Of a stretch of 48,428 nucleotides of DNA, positions 26,508-35,631 are shown piece by piece. Below the pieces are notes generated by a model that was given only the letters and a program-made list of their open reading frames with translations, was not told the origin of the DNA and searched no databases. Numbering within the stretch: position 1 is the first letter of the stretch; each line of letters begins with the position of its first letter. A program made the translations under genes and the position numbers. Source of the DNA: an uncultured Clostridium sp. (lineage in GTDB: Bacteria; Bacillota; Clostridia; TANB77; CAG-508); contig CAMTJT010000013.1 in the NCBI GenBank assembly GCA_947073285.1, positions 1 to 48,428 of the forward strand, given 5' to 3'.

Positions 26508-27767
26508 ATGGCAAGAAATAGAAGAAATAAACGAACTTTTAAAAAACTAACAGAACTAATAAATTTTAAAACATTTATGATTATTATAACCATTCTAGGG
26601 CTAATTATATTAGCTTGTTTAGGTACAATTTATTACAGAAATGAGCAAGATAAAACTTTACTTGCAAAACAAAGGCGAGAACTAGATGAAAAAATAGAAT
26701 CTATATTTGAAGACACTGTGCAAACAATAGCCAATAGTAATAGTAGTAAGCCAGATACCATTATTCGTATTTCAGCAGTAGGTGATATTTTATGTGGAGA
26801 AGAAATGCTACAAGATGCTTATAATAAAGAAACAAAAACCTATTCTTTTGACCATATGTTTCAAAATATTACAAGCTTAGTAAAACGAAGCGATGTTGTT
26901 TTAGGAACAATGGAAACTAATTTTGTAGAAAAGGCTTATTCAGGTTATGGAAATAGAAATAGCCCAAAACAATTTGGAGAAGCAGTAAAAAATTCAGGTA
27001 TTAATTTAGTAAGTATTAGTACAAATCATAGTTTAGATTATGGAATAGCAGGTTTGCAAGAAACAAAAGATTATTTAGAGCAAATAGGCTTTGGAGTAGT
27101 AGGAGATAGGCTAGCAGAACAAACTGTTACTATTAAAACAATAAAAAATACAAAAATTGCATTTTTATCGTATACTTATGGGGTAGAAGAACAAGCTAGT
27201 AAAACCAAAGAAGAATTAGAAGGCTTAAACATTTATAGTGAAGAAATTGCAAAACAAGAACTAGAATATGCCAAAGAAAATGCAGACTATATTTTTGTAA
27301 TAATGCATTGGGGAGATCCATATGCTACAAATCCAAATGAAGAGCAAAAACAAATAGCAGATTTTCTAATTCAAAATGGAGCAAATGTTATACTAGGAAA
27401 TCACCCAGCAGCCATTCAACCAATGGAGGTAAAACAAAATGAGCAGGGAGAAAACGCATTTGTAGCCTATTCATTAGGAAATTATATTTCTTCTATAAAT
27501 AATGATACTTCAAAGGTAGAGTTAGTACTTAATATAGAACTTAGAAAAAGTAGCGAAGATGAAAAAGTAACTTTAAGTAAGGTAGACTATACCCCAATTT
27601 ATGCATTAGATAATGGGCAAAAGGCACAAAACAGATATGAACTAATAGATATGAAAGGAATTGCCAAAGAATATGCAAGTGGAAATACACAAATAATTGA
27701 TAAAAAAACATATAACAAGTTATTAGAAGGATTGAAACTACTAGAAAAAGTTGTAGAAAAAAGGTAA
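26508..27767 (+). CDS. CapA-family metallophosphatase-like protein
   Basis: A 419-residue protein: basic N-terminus, one membrane span (about 24-44, FMIIITILGLIILACLGTIYY), then a CapA/PgsA domain outside the cell. Motifs: SAVGDILCG (metal Asp), GTMETNF, STNHSLDYG, IVMHWGDPY-like (FVIMHWGD), and LGNHPAAIQP, together the calcineurin-like metal set. CapA proteins take part in poly-gamma-glutamate or capsule export, but many orphan members have unknown roles; no pgsB/C genes are nearby. The start at 26508 has only a weak AGGTG site. Confidence 0.85.
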   Translation: MARNRRNKRTFKKLTELINFKTFMIIITILGLIILACLGTIYYRNEQDKTLLAKQRRELDEKIESIFEDTVQTIANSNSSKPDTIIRISAVGDILCGEEMLQDAYNKETKTYSFDHMFQNITSLVKRSDVVLGTMETNFVEKAYSGYGNRNSPKQFGEAVKNSGINLVSISTNHSLDYGIAGLQETKDYLEQIGFGVVGDRLAEQTVTIKTIKNTKIAFLSYTYGVEEQASKTKEELEGLNIYSEEIAKQELEYAKENADYIFVIMHWGDPYATNPNEEQKQIADFLIQNGANVILGNHPAAIQPMEVKQNEQGENAFVAYSLGNYISSINNDTSKVELVLNIELRKSSEDEKVTLSKVDYTPIYALDNGQKAQNRYELIDMKGIAKEYASGNTQIIDKKTYNKLLEGLKLLEKVVEKR

Positions 27768-27782
27768 AAAAATCTAAAAAAG

Positions 27783-27829
27783 TCTTTCTTCTTAGGGTAA
27801 TAAAATTACTATAAGAAGAAAGATTTTTT
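27783..27829 (+). terminator. Terminator after the CapA-family gene
   Basis: TCTTTCTTCTTA (27783-27794) pairs perfectly with TAAGAAGAAAGA (27812-27823), with an inner GGTAAT/ATTACT pairing, followed by six T. Confidence 0.92.
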
Positions 27830-27996
27830 CTCATATAAAGTTAGAAAGTTAGTTTTACATATAGATTTTTTTAGAGTTTAACAAAGGATTTCTTTTATTT
27901 TTGTAAAAGGTATGCTATACTATAAATGTTAAAACAAAAAGAAAGAATATGTTTATCAAATTCGTACTAATAAATATATTATATGAGGAAAAGTAA

Positions 27997-29346
27997 ATGA
28001 AAGTAGGATTTATATCACTTGGTTGTAACAAAAACTTAGTAGATACAGAAAAAACAATTGCATTATTTCAAAAGCATCAATATACAATTGTAAATAATCC
28101 AGAAGAGGCAGAGGTAATAGTTATTAATACTTGCGGGTTCATAGAATCTGCGAAAGAAGAAGCCATTAACACAATATTAGAAATGGCAGAATATAAAGAA
28201 GAAAATTGCAAATATTTAATTGTAATGGGTTGTTTAGCCAAAAGGTATAAAAAAGAATTAGAAAAGGCTATACCAGAAGTAGATTTGTATATACCATATG
28301 GTTCTTATGACACTTTATGGGAACAAATAGAACAATTAATAGAACCATCTAAAAAAATGCCACAAAAATTATCACAAAAAGTACCACAAAAAGCGCAACA
28401 AAAAGTAGAGCCTTTTGAAGAATTAATAGAACGTACTATAACAACAGGAGAAAATTACGCATATCTTAAAATTGCTGATGGTTGCAGTAATTGCTGTACT
28501 TATTGTGCAATTCCAAAAATTAGAGGAATACTAAAAAGTAGAACAATAGAAAATATTTTGCAAGAGGCAGAATTATTAGCACAAAAAGGATACAAAGAAA
28601 TTATTTTAACAGCACAAGATACTACTAAATATGGAATAGATATTTATGGAAAGCCTATGCTCGCAACACTATTAGAAAAATTATGCCAAATAAAACAAAT
28701 AAAATGGATACGTTTTCTATATGCTTATCCAGAAACCATCACAGATGAGTTAATAAAAGTGATAAAGCAAAACCCAAAAATATGCCATTATTTTGATATT
28801 CCAATACAACATATTTCTAATAATGTTCTTAAAAAAATGAACAGACAAAGTAGTGGGCAAAGTATTAGAATGTTAATTCAAAAATTAAGAAAAGAACTTC
28901 CAGATGTCATTTTAAGAACAACTGTTATGCTAGGATTCCCTGGAGAAACTAAAAAAGATTTTGAAGAACTATACCAGTTTTTAAAAGAAGCAAGGTTTGA
29001 GAAATTAGGAGCTTTTAGCTACTCAAAAGAAGAAGGAACAGCAGCATATAGTTTAGCAGGGCAGGTACATCCTTCTACTAAAAAAAGTAGGTATAACAAG
29101 ATTATGGAATTACAAAAACAAATATCTAAGGAAAATTTAGAAAACAAAATAGAAAATGAAGTAGAAGTAATGATTGAAGGATTAACTAAAAAAGGAAAAT
29201 ACTATTTTGGAAGAAGTTATATGGATGTACCAGAAATAGATGGGGTGATTTATATTCCAAATAATCAAGAATTAAAAATAGGAGAAATTGTAAATTGTAA
29301 AATTACAAAAGTAACAGAATATGATTTAATAGGAAAAATTATTTAG
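27997..29346 (+). CDS. rimO: Ribosomal protein S12 methylthiotransferase RimO
   Basis: A 449-residue radical-SAM enzyme that methylthiolates an Asp of ribosomal protein S12. The N-terminal MTTase domain has the three cluster cysteines (ISLGCNKN, INTCGF, MGCLAKRY); the radical-SAM cluster is GCSNCCTYCAIP (about 163-174); a TRAM domain closes the protein (VEVMIEGLTKKGKYYFGRSY). LGCNKNLVD distinguishes RimO from MiaB. An unusual Gln/Lys/Pro linker of repeated PQK units (about residues 118-136) is inserted between the first two domains. GAGGAAAAG precedes the ATG. Confidence 0.95.
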   Translation: MKVGFISLGCNKNLVDTEKTIALFQKHQYTIVNNPEEAEVIVINTCGFIESAKEEAINTILEMAEYKEENCKYLIVMGCLAKRYKKELEKAIPEVDLYIPYGSYDTLWEQIEQLIEPSKKMPQKLSQKVPQKAQQKVEPFEELIERTITTGENYAYLKIADGCSNCCTYCAIPKIRGILKSRTIENILQEAELLAQKGYKEIILTAQDTTKYGIDIYGKPMLATLLEKLCQIKQIKWIRFLYAYPETITDELIKVIKQNPKICHYFDIPIQHISNNVLKKMNRQSSGQSIRMLIQKLRKELPDVILRTTVMLGFPGETKKDFEELYQFLKEARFEKLGAFSYSKEEGTAAYSLAGQVHPSTKKSRYNKIMELQKQISKENLENKIENEVEVMIEGLTKKGKYYFGRSYMDVPEIDGVIYIPNNQELKIGEIVNCKITKVTEYDLIGKII

Positions 29347-29397
29347 AGGCAAATAAGTTTGACGGGATGCAATTCAATTTTATAATAAAAAGATAGC

Positions 29398-29430
29398 AAA
29401 AGAGGGTATTCTTAAAAGAAACCCTCTTTT
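29398..29430. terminator. Terminator between rimO and the convergent gene
   Basis: AAAAGAGGGT (29398-29407) pairs with ACCCTCTTTT (29421-29430); A and T runs on the two sides allow it to act in both directions. Confidence 0.88.
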
Positions 29431-29445
29431 GCCTGAGTGCAATTT

Positions 29446-29943
29446 TTAATTCGTCAAAGTTTCAAAGTGATTTAAAAAGATCTCCGTTTCAGCCAAAAGT
29501 GCAGTGTTGCTACTCGAAGGCTCAATAATAATCTCCAAGAATTTGCCAAGCATTCCTTCCTTTTCTTTTAAGGTATAGTAGAAAGTACAACAATTAAGAC
29601 TGCATGTCATGTTGTAATATTTAATGAAATGCAATAAAGCATTTTCATTCATATTTTCTACATTAAAGCTAACCTTTCTGTCAAAAGAAGGAAAGGTTAA
29701 AGTTAGCCGAGTAAAGCTACAAACTTGGTTAGTAGTGCCAACCTGCTTGGTGTCATCATGGTTACTAGTATTGCGACTTTGCTTGGAAACTTGGGGATGA
29801 CGTAAGACAAAACTACCAAGAGCTTCATTAGCTACCATTGAAGGAAAAGTCTTAAAAAACTTTTCAATGGTATTTATGCTCCGCTGTTTGTCAGCAAGGG
29901 GGAGTTCGAACTTAACAAGGCTTGTTTTGCGGATTTCTTCCAT
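29446..29943 (-). CDS. Unknown protein with atypical, GC-richer codon use
   Basis: A 165-residue protein that I do not recognise. There is no signal peptide or membrane span; a Ser/Thr/Asn/Gln-rich stretch (about 58-78) separates two mixed alpha/beta regions, the second with SLNCCTFYYTLKEKEG. Codon use differs from neighbours: it has more C/G third positions and two in-frame CGG codons (in KQRSI and FTRLT), a codon absent from almost all other genes here. The start is ATG 29943 with AGAAAGAG about eleven bases upstream; GTG 29955 is possible. Foreign origin or a specially expressed gene are both possible. Confidence 0.6.
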   Translation of the reverse strand: MEEIRKTSLVKFELPLADKQRSINTIEKFFKTFPSMVANEALGSFVLRHPQVSKQSRNTSNHDDTKQVGTTNQVCSFTRLTLTFPSFDRKVSFNVENMNENALLHFIKYYNMTCSLNCCTFYYTLKEKEGMLGKFLEIIIEPSSSNTALLAETEIFLNHFETLTN

Positions 29944-30035
29944 AAACGTATACACTCTTTCTTAAAAATTGTTGGATTGAACATTGCCAATCTTAAATGT
30001 TATTATATCACAAATTTAAAGATTTGACAAATCAT

Positions 30036-30095
30036 ATACAAGGCAATTTTATCAAAAATTGCAAAATTGTAATTTTTCATAAAATTGCCCTGTAT
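30036..30095. repeat. Long near-perfect inverted repeat
   Basis: Arms of 25 bases (30036-30060 and 30071-30095) with two mismatches and a ten-base loop; CAAGGCAATTTTATC on the left faces the complement of CATAAAATTGCCCTG on the right. It lies between the rubrerythrin gene (transcribed toward it) and the unknown gene at 29943. It lacks a T run on either strand, so it is either an RNA stability element or a short mobile palindrome. Confidence 0.8.
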
Positions 30096-30116
30096 AGTAT
30101 AGATATTTATATGTTA

Positions 30117-30650
30117 TTAATAATTTTCACAGTTTACTTCAAAATAAGCTTGTGGATGTTTGCAAACTGGACAAATTTGTGGTGCTTCAATACCAACATG
30201 AATATGCCCACAATTTCTACATTTCCAAACAGTAATACTTCCTTTTTTAAATACTTCACCATTTCCTAAATTATCTAATAGTTTTCTATATCTTTCTTCA
30301 TGGTGTTTTTCAACTTCTGCAATACCCCTAAAAGTAGCAGCAATATCTTTAAAACCTTCTTCATCAGCAACTTTTGCAAAATCAGCATACATGGTTGTCC
30401 ATTCATAATTTTCACCAGCTGCAGCATCTGCTAAATTAGCTTTTGTATCTCCAATTCCTTGTAAATATTTAAAATGTAATTTAGCATGTTCTTTTTCATT
30501 TTCAGCTGTTTCTAAAAAGATAGCAGCAATTTGTTCATATCCTTCCTTTTTTGCTACACTTGCAAAATAAGTATATTTGTTTCTAGCTTCTGATTCACCA
30601 GAAAATGCAGCACGTAAATTAGCTTCTGTTTTTGAGCCTTTTAATTCCAT
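30117..30650 (-). CDS. rbr: Rubrerythrin
   Basis: A 177-residue non-haem diiron peroxidase that reduces hydrogen peroxide in anaerobes. The ferritin-like bundle has the two carboxylate-histidine sets ([54 protein letters not shown]), and the C-terminal rubredoxin domain binds iron through WKCRNCGH and [20 protein letters not shown] is upstream of the ATG. It is monocistronic. No perR or superoxide reductase gene is adjacent. Confidence 0.96.
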   Translation of the reverse strand: MELKGSKTEANLRAAFSGESEARNKYTYFASVAKKEGYEQIAAIFLETAENEKEHAKLHFKYLQGIGDTKANLADAAAGENYEWTTMYADFAKVADEEGFKDIAATFRGIAEVEKHHEERYRKLLDNLGNGEVFKKGSITVWKCRNCGHIHVGIEAPQICPVCKHPQAYFEVNCENY

Positions 30651-30869
30651 AAATATCCTCCTTAAAATAAATTTTAATCAATAAATATCATAAAGCAACA
30701 ATTAAAAAATGTCAATTGAAATACAAAAAAGATATTAAATTAGTCGTAAAAAATATACGAAAATTAAAAAAGGTAATGACATTTTAGAAAAAGTATAATA
30801 TAATACAACCAATAGAACAAAAACAAATGAAAGCAAGGCTTAAAAAAGTAAAAACACAAATAGTGTAAT

Positions 30870-30904
30870 AATAGGTTTATAGGTATCCTAAAAAACCTAA
30901 ATAT
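30870..30904 (+). promoter_or_regulatory. Shared 5' leader motif, copy 3 (dUTPase gene)
   Basis: ATAGGTTTATAGGTATCC then TAAAAAACCTAAATATA, ending about 22 bases before the ATG. It has nested pairings: AGGTTT with AAACCT outside and TAGG with CCTA inside. A TATAAT at 30794-30799 upstream probably belongs to the promoter. Confidence 0.6.
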
Positions 30905-30926
30905 AAAATAAAAAAAGGAAGAAAAA

Positions 30927-31388
30927 ATGGAAAAAGTAAGAGGATTTGAAATAGCAAAAGGATTTGAAAATGCACAAATTAATTTACCAGTTCGTAAAAC
31001 AAAATATTCAGCAGGATATGATATAGAAGCAGCAGAAGATTGTATAATACCAGCATTTAAACCAGGGCAAGCACCAACACTTGTAAAAACAGGTCTAAAA
31101 GCTTATATGGCAGAAGACGAATATTTGATGTTATGTAATAGAAGTTCTAATCCAAAGAAAAAAGGTTTAGTAATGGCTAACAGTGTAGGTATTATAGATG
31201 CAGACTATTATGGAAATCCTGATAATGATGGACATTTTATGTTTTCTTTTTTCAATATCAAAGAAGAAGATGTTCAAATAAAAAAAGGAGAAGCAATAGG
31301 GCAAGCTATTTTTCAAAAATTTGGTGTAGTAGATGATGATAATGCTGAAGGAGAAAGAGTAGGTGGATTTGGTTCTACTAGTAAATAA
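30927..31388 (+). CDS. dut: dUTP diphosphatase (trimeric dUTPase family)
   Basis: A 153-residue trimeric dUTPase/dCTP-deaminase fold protein that hydrolyses dUTP to dUMP. Motifs in order: SAGYDI (1), NRSSNPKKKGL (2), NSVGIIDADYYGNPDNDGH (3, with catalytic Asp), GEAIGQAIF (4) and ERVGGFGST (5). The insertion PDNDGHFMFSF after motif 3 is typical of a Clostridia/phage subgroup. AAAGGAAG precedes the ATG. It has the leader motif shared with scpB and the CDF gene. Confidence 0.92.
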   Translation: MEKVRGFEIAKGFENAQINLPVRKTKYSAGYDIEAAEDCIIPAFKPGQAPTLVKTGLKAYMAEDEYLMLCNRSSNPKKKGLVMANSVGIIDADYYGNPDNDGHFMFSFFNIKEEDVQIKKGEAIGQAIFQKFGVVDDDNAEGERVGGFGSTSK

Positions 31389-31508
31389 GCTTTTGGAAAT
31401 AAAAATAATAGGGCAAAGTAGAAAAAAGCAAAATGAAAAGTTAAGAAAAATGCCACAAAATAGATGAAAATTGTATAATTCAATAGAAGTAGAAAAAAAT
31501 CGAAAAAT

Positions 31509-31541
31509 AATTGGTAAAAGTTTTGACTTTTACCAATTTTT
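31509..31541 (+). terminator. Terminator overlapping the carD promoter
   Basis: AATTGGTAAAA (31509-31519) pairs perfectly with TTTTACCAATT (31528-31538), followed by a short T run. The -35 box of the carD promoter lies inside the loop and right arm. Confidence 0.75.
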
Positions 31542-31551
31542 GTAGTATAAT
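31523..31551 (+). promoter_or_regulatory. Promoter of carD
   Basis: TTGACT at 31523-31528 and TATAAT at 31546-31551, spacer 17. Its -35 element is embedded in the terminator hairpin of the upstream unit. Confidence 0.8.
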
Positions 31552-31630
31552 AGAAATGTGGTTGAAGAAAAGAAATAAAAAACCCTTTCTTGACTAACTG
31601 ATTTTTACGAATTAGAAAGGAGGACTTGCA

Positions 31631-32197
31631 TTGTTTAATGTAGGAGATAAAATAGTATATCCAATGCATGGAGCTGGTACAATAGATAGTATAGAAGAAA
31701 AAAACATTTTAGGAGAAAGCCAAGCATATTACATTATCAAAATGCCAGGAGAAGTAAAGGTAATGGTGCCAACAAATAGAGCTGAGCAAATTGGTGTTAG
31801 AAGTGTAATTGGAAGAGAAGAAGCGGAAAAAGTAATTTCTATTTTGGGTGAAGATGAAACTGAAATGGCTCAAAATTGGAATAAAAGATATAGAGATAAT
31901 ATGGAAAAAATGAAAAGTGGTAGCATCTATGAGGTAGCAGATGTTGTAAGAAACTTAAGTTTCAAACAAAAAGAAAAAGGGCTATCAACAGGTGAGAAAA
32001 AAATGCTTTCAAATGCAAAACAAATCTTAGTAAGTGAACTTGTTTTAGCAGAGCATGCCTCACAAGATGAAGTAGAAGAATTAATTGATAACAAAATCAA
32101 TTTATCTTTCTCAGAATACAGAGTACCACATGAACAAATTGATTTAAATACTAATATAGTAAATAAATTTATTCCATTTGAAGAAGATAATAATTAA
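31631..32197 (+). CDS. CarD/CdnL-family transcription regulator
   Basis: A 188-residue RNA-polymerase-binding factor. The N-terminal CarD RNAP-interaction domain (FNVGDKIVYPMHGAGTIDSIEEK, then MPGEVKVMVPTNRAEQIGVR) is followed by a helical DNA-binding part (YEVADVVRNLSFKQKEKGLSTGEKKMLSNAKQILVSELVLA). Such proteins stabilise open complexes, often at rRNA promoters. The start is the TTG at 31631, eight to ten bases after AGGAGG. It is followed by dnaG and rpoD, a typical arrangement near the macromolecular-synthesis genes, but separated by a terminator. Confidence 0.92.
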   Translation: MFNVGDKIVYPMHGAGTIDSIEEKNILGESQAYYIIKMPGEVKVMVPTNRAEQIGVRSVIGREEAEKVISILGEDETEMAQNWNKRYRDNMEKMKSGSIYEVADVVRNLSFKQKEKGLSTGEKKMLSNAKQILVSELVLAEHASQDEVEELIDNKINLSFSEYRVPHEQIDLNTNIVNKFIPFEEDNN

Positions 32198-32213
32198 AAT
32201 ACATAAAAACAGC

Positions 32214-32240
32214 AAAAAGGCGATAGAAATCGTCTTTTTA
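32214..32240 (+). terminator. Terminator after carD
   Basis: AAAAAGGCGAT pairs with ATCGTCTTTTT around a four-base loop. Confidence 0.88.
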
Positions 32241-32334
32241 TTGTGTAAAAAATAAATAATTGTCAAAATGTGTAGAAGGATTTATCTACTTTATGTCGAA
32301 TAATATAATAAGTATAAAGAAAGGTAGACCTAAA

Positions 32335-34129
32335 TTGGTACGATATAGTGAAGAATTAATTGAAGAAATTAGGACTAGCAATGATATAGTAGATGTTATA
32401 GCAAGTTATGTAACACTAAAAAGAAGTGGGAGAAATTTTTTTGGATTATGTCCATTTCATAACGAAAAATCTCCTTCTTTTGCTGTTTCACCAGATAAGC
32501 AAATATTTCATTGCTTTGGTTGTGGTGCAGGTGGAAACGTTATTCACTTTGTAAGTAAAATAGAAGGTCTAGATTTTAAAGATACAATAGAAGTATTGGC
32601 AAATAGAGCAGGAATTGTATTGCCAGCTTTAGAAAACACAGAAGATGATAAAACAGCTAGGCTAAAAGCAAAAGTATATGAAATTAATAAAATAGCAGCA
32701 GAGTTTTATCATGAGAATTTATATCAGCCAACTTCTAAAATAGCACAAGAATACATAAAAAAAAGAAAGTTAGATAATCATACCTTAAAGGCATTTTTAA
32801 TTGGGTATTCTGCAAATTTTGATGAATTATATAAATTGCTAAAACAAAAGGGCTTTACTGAAGAAGAGATGTTAGCCTCAAGCTTAATCAAAAAGTCACA
32901 AGATGGTAAATATATGGATAGCTTTAGAAAAAGGCTTATGTTTCCTATTCAAGATGTTAGAGAAAGAGTTATTGCTTTTGGTGGTAGAGTTTTAGATGAT
33001 AGTAAACCAAAATATATTAATTCACCAGAAAATATTGTTTATAGTAAAGGAAGAAACCTATTTGGTCTAAATGTAGCTAAAAAATATGATACTAAAAAAA
33101 TTATCATAGTAGAAGGCTATATGGATGCCATATCTTTATACCAAAGAGGTATTACCAATGTAGTAGCATCCCTTCGGAACTGCTATGACAGAAGCGCAAG
33201 GAAGGCTTCTTAGAAGGCATAGCGAGCAAGTTATATTAGGTTATGATGCAGATGGAGCTGGACAAGCTGCCATATTAAGAGGAATGGAAATTTTACAAAA
33301 TTTAGGCTGTGATATCCGTGTTTTACAAATAGAAGGGGCAAAAGATCCAGATGAATATGTTGTAAAATATGGCCCTGAAAGATTTCAAAAATGTGTAGAA
33401 AAATCCATTTCTTTAGTAGAATTTAAGGTAAAAGTATTAAAAAAAGAACTTAATATAGAAAACACAAATGATAAAATCAAATTTCTAAATGAAATAGCAA
33501 AAATTTTAGCTAAAATAACCAACCAAATGGAAAGAGAAATTTATGTAGATAAATTATCCAAAGAATACAAAATTTCAAAAGAAGCAATTAAAGCAGAAGT
33601 AAACAAACTAATGTACAAAAATAATTCTGGTAGCAAAAAATTAGAAAAAAAAGTACCAATAGCACAAACTCCAAAAGAAGAAACACAAGTAACAGTTTCG
33701 CAATCTACTTTAAAAAGAGAAAATATGGTTATTTATTTATTAATAAATGAAAATCAAAAGGTATATGAAAAGTTAAAGGCTATTATTAATTTAGAAGACT
33801 TCAAAGATGAACAAAACAAGCAAATACTAAAAAAACTGTATGAAGAACTAAAAAAAGGTAATATTAATACTAATCATATTTTAGATTGGTTTGAAGAAGA
33901 AAAAATAATAAGCCATATTACAGAAATTATGGCATATGATTTTGAAATTACAGATGTTAGTAAAGCCATAGAAGATTTAATAAGCATTTACGAAAAAGAA
34001 AAGTTAACTAATAGGAGAAATGCTATATTAAAACAACTAGAAAATATAGATAGTTCAAATCAAGAAGAGATAAAACAACTAGAAAATGAACTAAATGACA
34101 TTATTTTAAAATTAGTTAAAGTTAAATGA
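32335..34129 (+). CDS. dnaG: DNA primase DnaG, interrupted by a +1 frameshift
   Basis: DnaG makes RNA primers for replication and is essential. Frame one has the zinc finger (CPFH about 39-42, CFGCGAGG about 58-65), the RNAP basic region and the start of TOPRIM (VEGYMDAIS), then meets an extra C at 33175 in VVASL-GTAMTEAQ. Omitting it restores the family motif and continues through the metal-binding GYDADGAG and the helicase-binding C-terminus, giving 597 residues. The zero frame would stop after 13 codons, losing the catalytic Asp pair. The start is taken as TTG 32335, ten bases after AAAGG; longer in-frame starts at 32260 and 32293 lack a site. An essential gene broken this way is the strongest argument that the frameshift is bypassed in the cell, unless it is a sequence error. 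Confidence 0.92.
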
Positions 34130-34180
34130 AAATAAAGGATATATGAAAAATAGAAAATAGTAATAGGGAGGTTTCTATCA

Positions 34181-35407
34181 ATGAAAAAAGAGCAAGAAGA
34201 AATACAAAAAAAGAAACAAGAAAAAGTTACTACAAAAGTAGAAACAAATAAAAAAGAAACAGTAAAACAAGATAAAAAAGCAGAAACAAATAAAAAAGAA
34301 ATATCAGTTAAAAAACTAGATGATATTAGTAAAGAAAAAGTGGCAGATATCTTAAAAATAGCCAAAGAAAATGGCAAAATTACTTATGGAGAACTAGCAC
34401 ATGAGCTAGAAGATACAAACCCAGAACAAATAGATAAAGTATTTGATGCTTTTGAAGACCTAGGGGTAGATATTTTAAAAGATGATGAAGATTTAGATAT
34501 AGAGCCAGACATAGAAGATTTACAAGATGTAGAAGATATTAAATTAGAAGAAATAGACTTAAATAATATTGAAGGTGTTAGTATTGATGATCCTGTTAGA
34601 ATGTATTTAAGAGAAATAGGAAAAATATCTTTATTAACCTATGACCAAGAATTAGAATTAGCAAAGAAAATTTTAGATGGAGACGAGGAAGCAAAACAAA
34701 AATTAACAGAGTCAAACTTAAGGTTAGTAGTAAGTATAGCTAAAAAATATGTGGGTAGAGGAATGCTTTTCTTAGATTTAATTCAAGAAGGAAATATGGG
34801 GTTAATTAAGGCAGTAGAAAAGTTTGAATATACAAAAGGATTTAAATTTAGTACTTATGCTACATGGTGGATAAGACAAGCAATTACAAGAGCAATTGCT
34901 GATCAAGCAAGAACTATTCGTATACCAGTTCATATGGTAGAAACCATCAATAAATTAATTAGAACCTCAAGGCATTTATTACAACAAAATGGACGTGAGC
35001 CATCACCAGAAGAAATTGCAGCTGAAATGGAAATTCCAGTAGAAAAAGTAATGGAAATCCAAAAAATAGCACAAGATCCTGTATCATTAGAAACCCCTAT
35101 AGGAGAAGAAGATGATAGCCACTTAGGAGATTTTATTCAAGATGAAGATAGTCCTGCACCACAAGATTCAGCAGCATATACATTACTTCGTGAGCAATTA
35201 GAAGAGGTGATGGGAACTTTAACAACAAGAGAAGCTAAAGTTTTAAAATTAAGATTTGGGCTAGAAGATGGAAAAGCAAGAACCTTAGAAGAAGTTGGAA
35301 GAGAGTTCATGGTTACTCGTGAAAGAATTAGGCAAATTGAAGCAAAAGCATTAAGAAAATTAAGACACCCAAGTAGAAGTAAAAAGTTAAGAGATTATAT
35401 GAACTAA
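34181..35407 (+). CDS. rpoD: Principal sigma factor, sigma-70 / RpoD
   Basis: A 408-residue housekeeping sigma factor. A Lys/Glu-rich head is followed by region 1.1 ([20 protein letters not shown]), then 1.2 ([28 protein letters not shown]), region 2 with the -10 helix ([29 protein letters not shown]), region 3 ([14 protein letters not shown]) and region 4 with the -35 helix ([33 protein letters not shown]). GGGAGG lies nine to ten bases before the ATG. It lies 51 bases after dnaG and is cotranscribed with it as in most Firmicutes, so a polar effect of the dnaG frameshift would matter. Confidence 0.97.
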   Translation: MKKEQEEIQKKKQEKVTTKVETNKKETVKQDKKAETNKKEISVKKLDDISKEKVADILKIAKENGKITYGELAHELEDTNPEQIDKVFDAFEDLGVDILKDDEDLDIEPDIEDLQDVEDIKLEEIDLNNIEGVSIDDPVRMYLREIGKISLLTYDQELELAKKILDGDEEAKQKLTESNLRLVVSIAKKYVGRGMLFLDLIQEGNMGLIKAVEKFEYTKGFKFSTYATWWIRQAITRAIADQARTIRIPVHMVETINKLIRTSRHLLQQNGREPSPEEIAAEMEIPVEKVMEIQKIAQDPVSLETPIGEEDDSHLGDFIQDEDSPAPQDSAAYTLLREQLEEVMGTLTTREAKVLKLRFGLEDGKARTLEEVGREFMVTRERIRQIEAKALRKLRHPSRSKKLRDYMN

Positions 35408-35417
35408 AACAAACAGT

Positions 35418-35508
35418 ATTTAATAAAGTTAGTTAAATAAAAACTTGAATACACAATTTAATAAAGTTAGCTAAATAGAAAGTTAAATACACAATTCTAT
35501 AAAGTTCA
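35418..35508 (+). repeat. Tandem repeat, 38-base period, 2.4 copies
   Basis: ATTTAATAAAGTTAG at 35418 recurs at 35456 and, degenerate, at 35494 (ATTCTATAAAGTT). It fills the gap after rpoD. Like the repeats at 6238 and 6659 it is AT-rich and non-coding. Confidence 0.75.
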
Positions 35509-35528
35509 CATAAAATTAAGACAAACAC

Positions 35529-35557
35529 TTGATTTTTGGAAAATAATGTGTTATAAT
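35529..35557 (+). promoter_or_regulatory. Promoter of the repeat-containing small gene
   Basis: TTGATT at 35529-35534 and TATAAT at 35552-35557, spacer 17, about 30 bases before the AGGAGG site. Confidence 0.7.
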
Positions 35558-35599
35558 TAAAAAGTGCTTAAAAATAAAAACACTATTAGGAGGTGAAGG

Positions 35600-35623
35600 T
35601 TCTTAAAATTTCAGTTTTAAGAA
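35600..35623 (+). promoter_or_regulatory. Hairpin between the Shine-Dalgarno and the likely start codon
   Basis: TTCTTAAAA (35600-35608) and TTTTAAGAA (35615-35623) form a perfect 9-bp stem. The strong AGGAGG is at 35588-35593 and the first ATG at 35632. Folding the hairpin brings them to about 14 bases apart, as known for a few phage genes. Without it the site would face a GTG that abuts it. Confidence 0.55.
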
Positions 35624-35631
35624 AAAATAAT

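Noticed and set aside
33185..34129. Separate gene for the C-terminal part of DnaG
   Set aside because: The frame continues the TOPRIM domain without interruption once the C at 33175 is omitted; no ribosome binding site precedes 33185.
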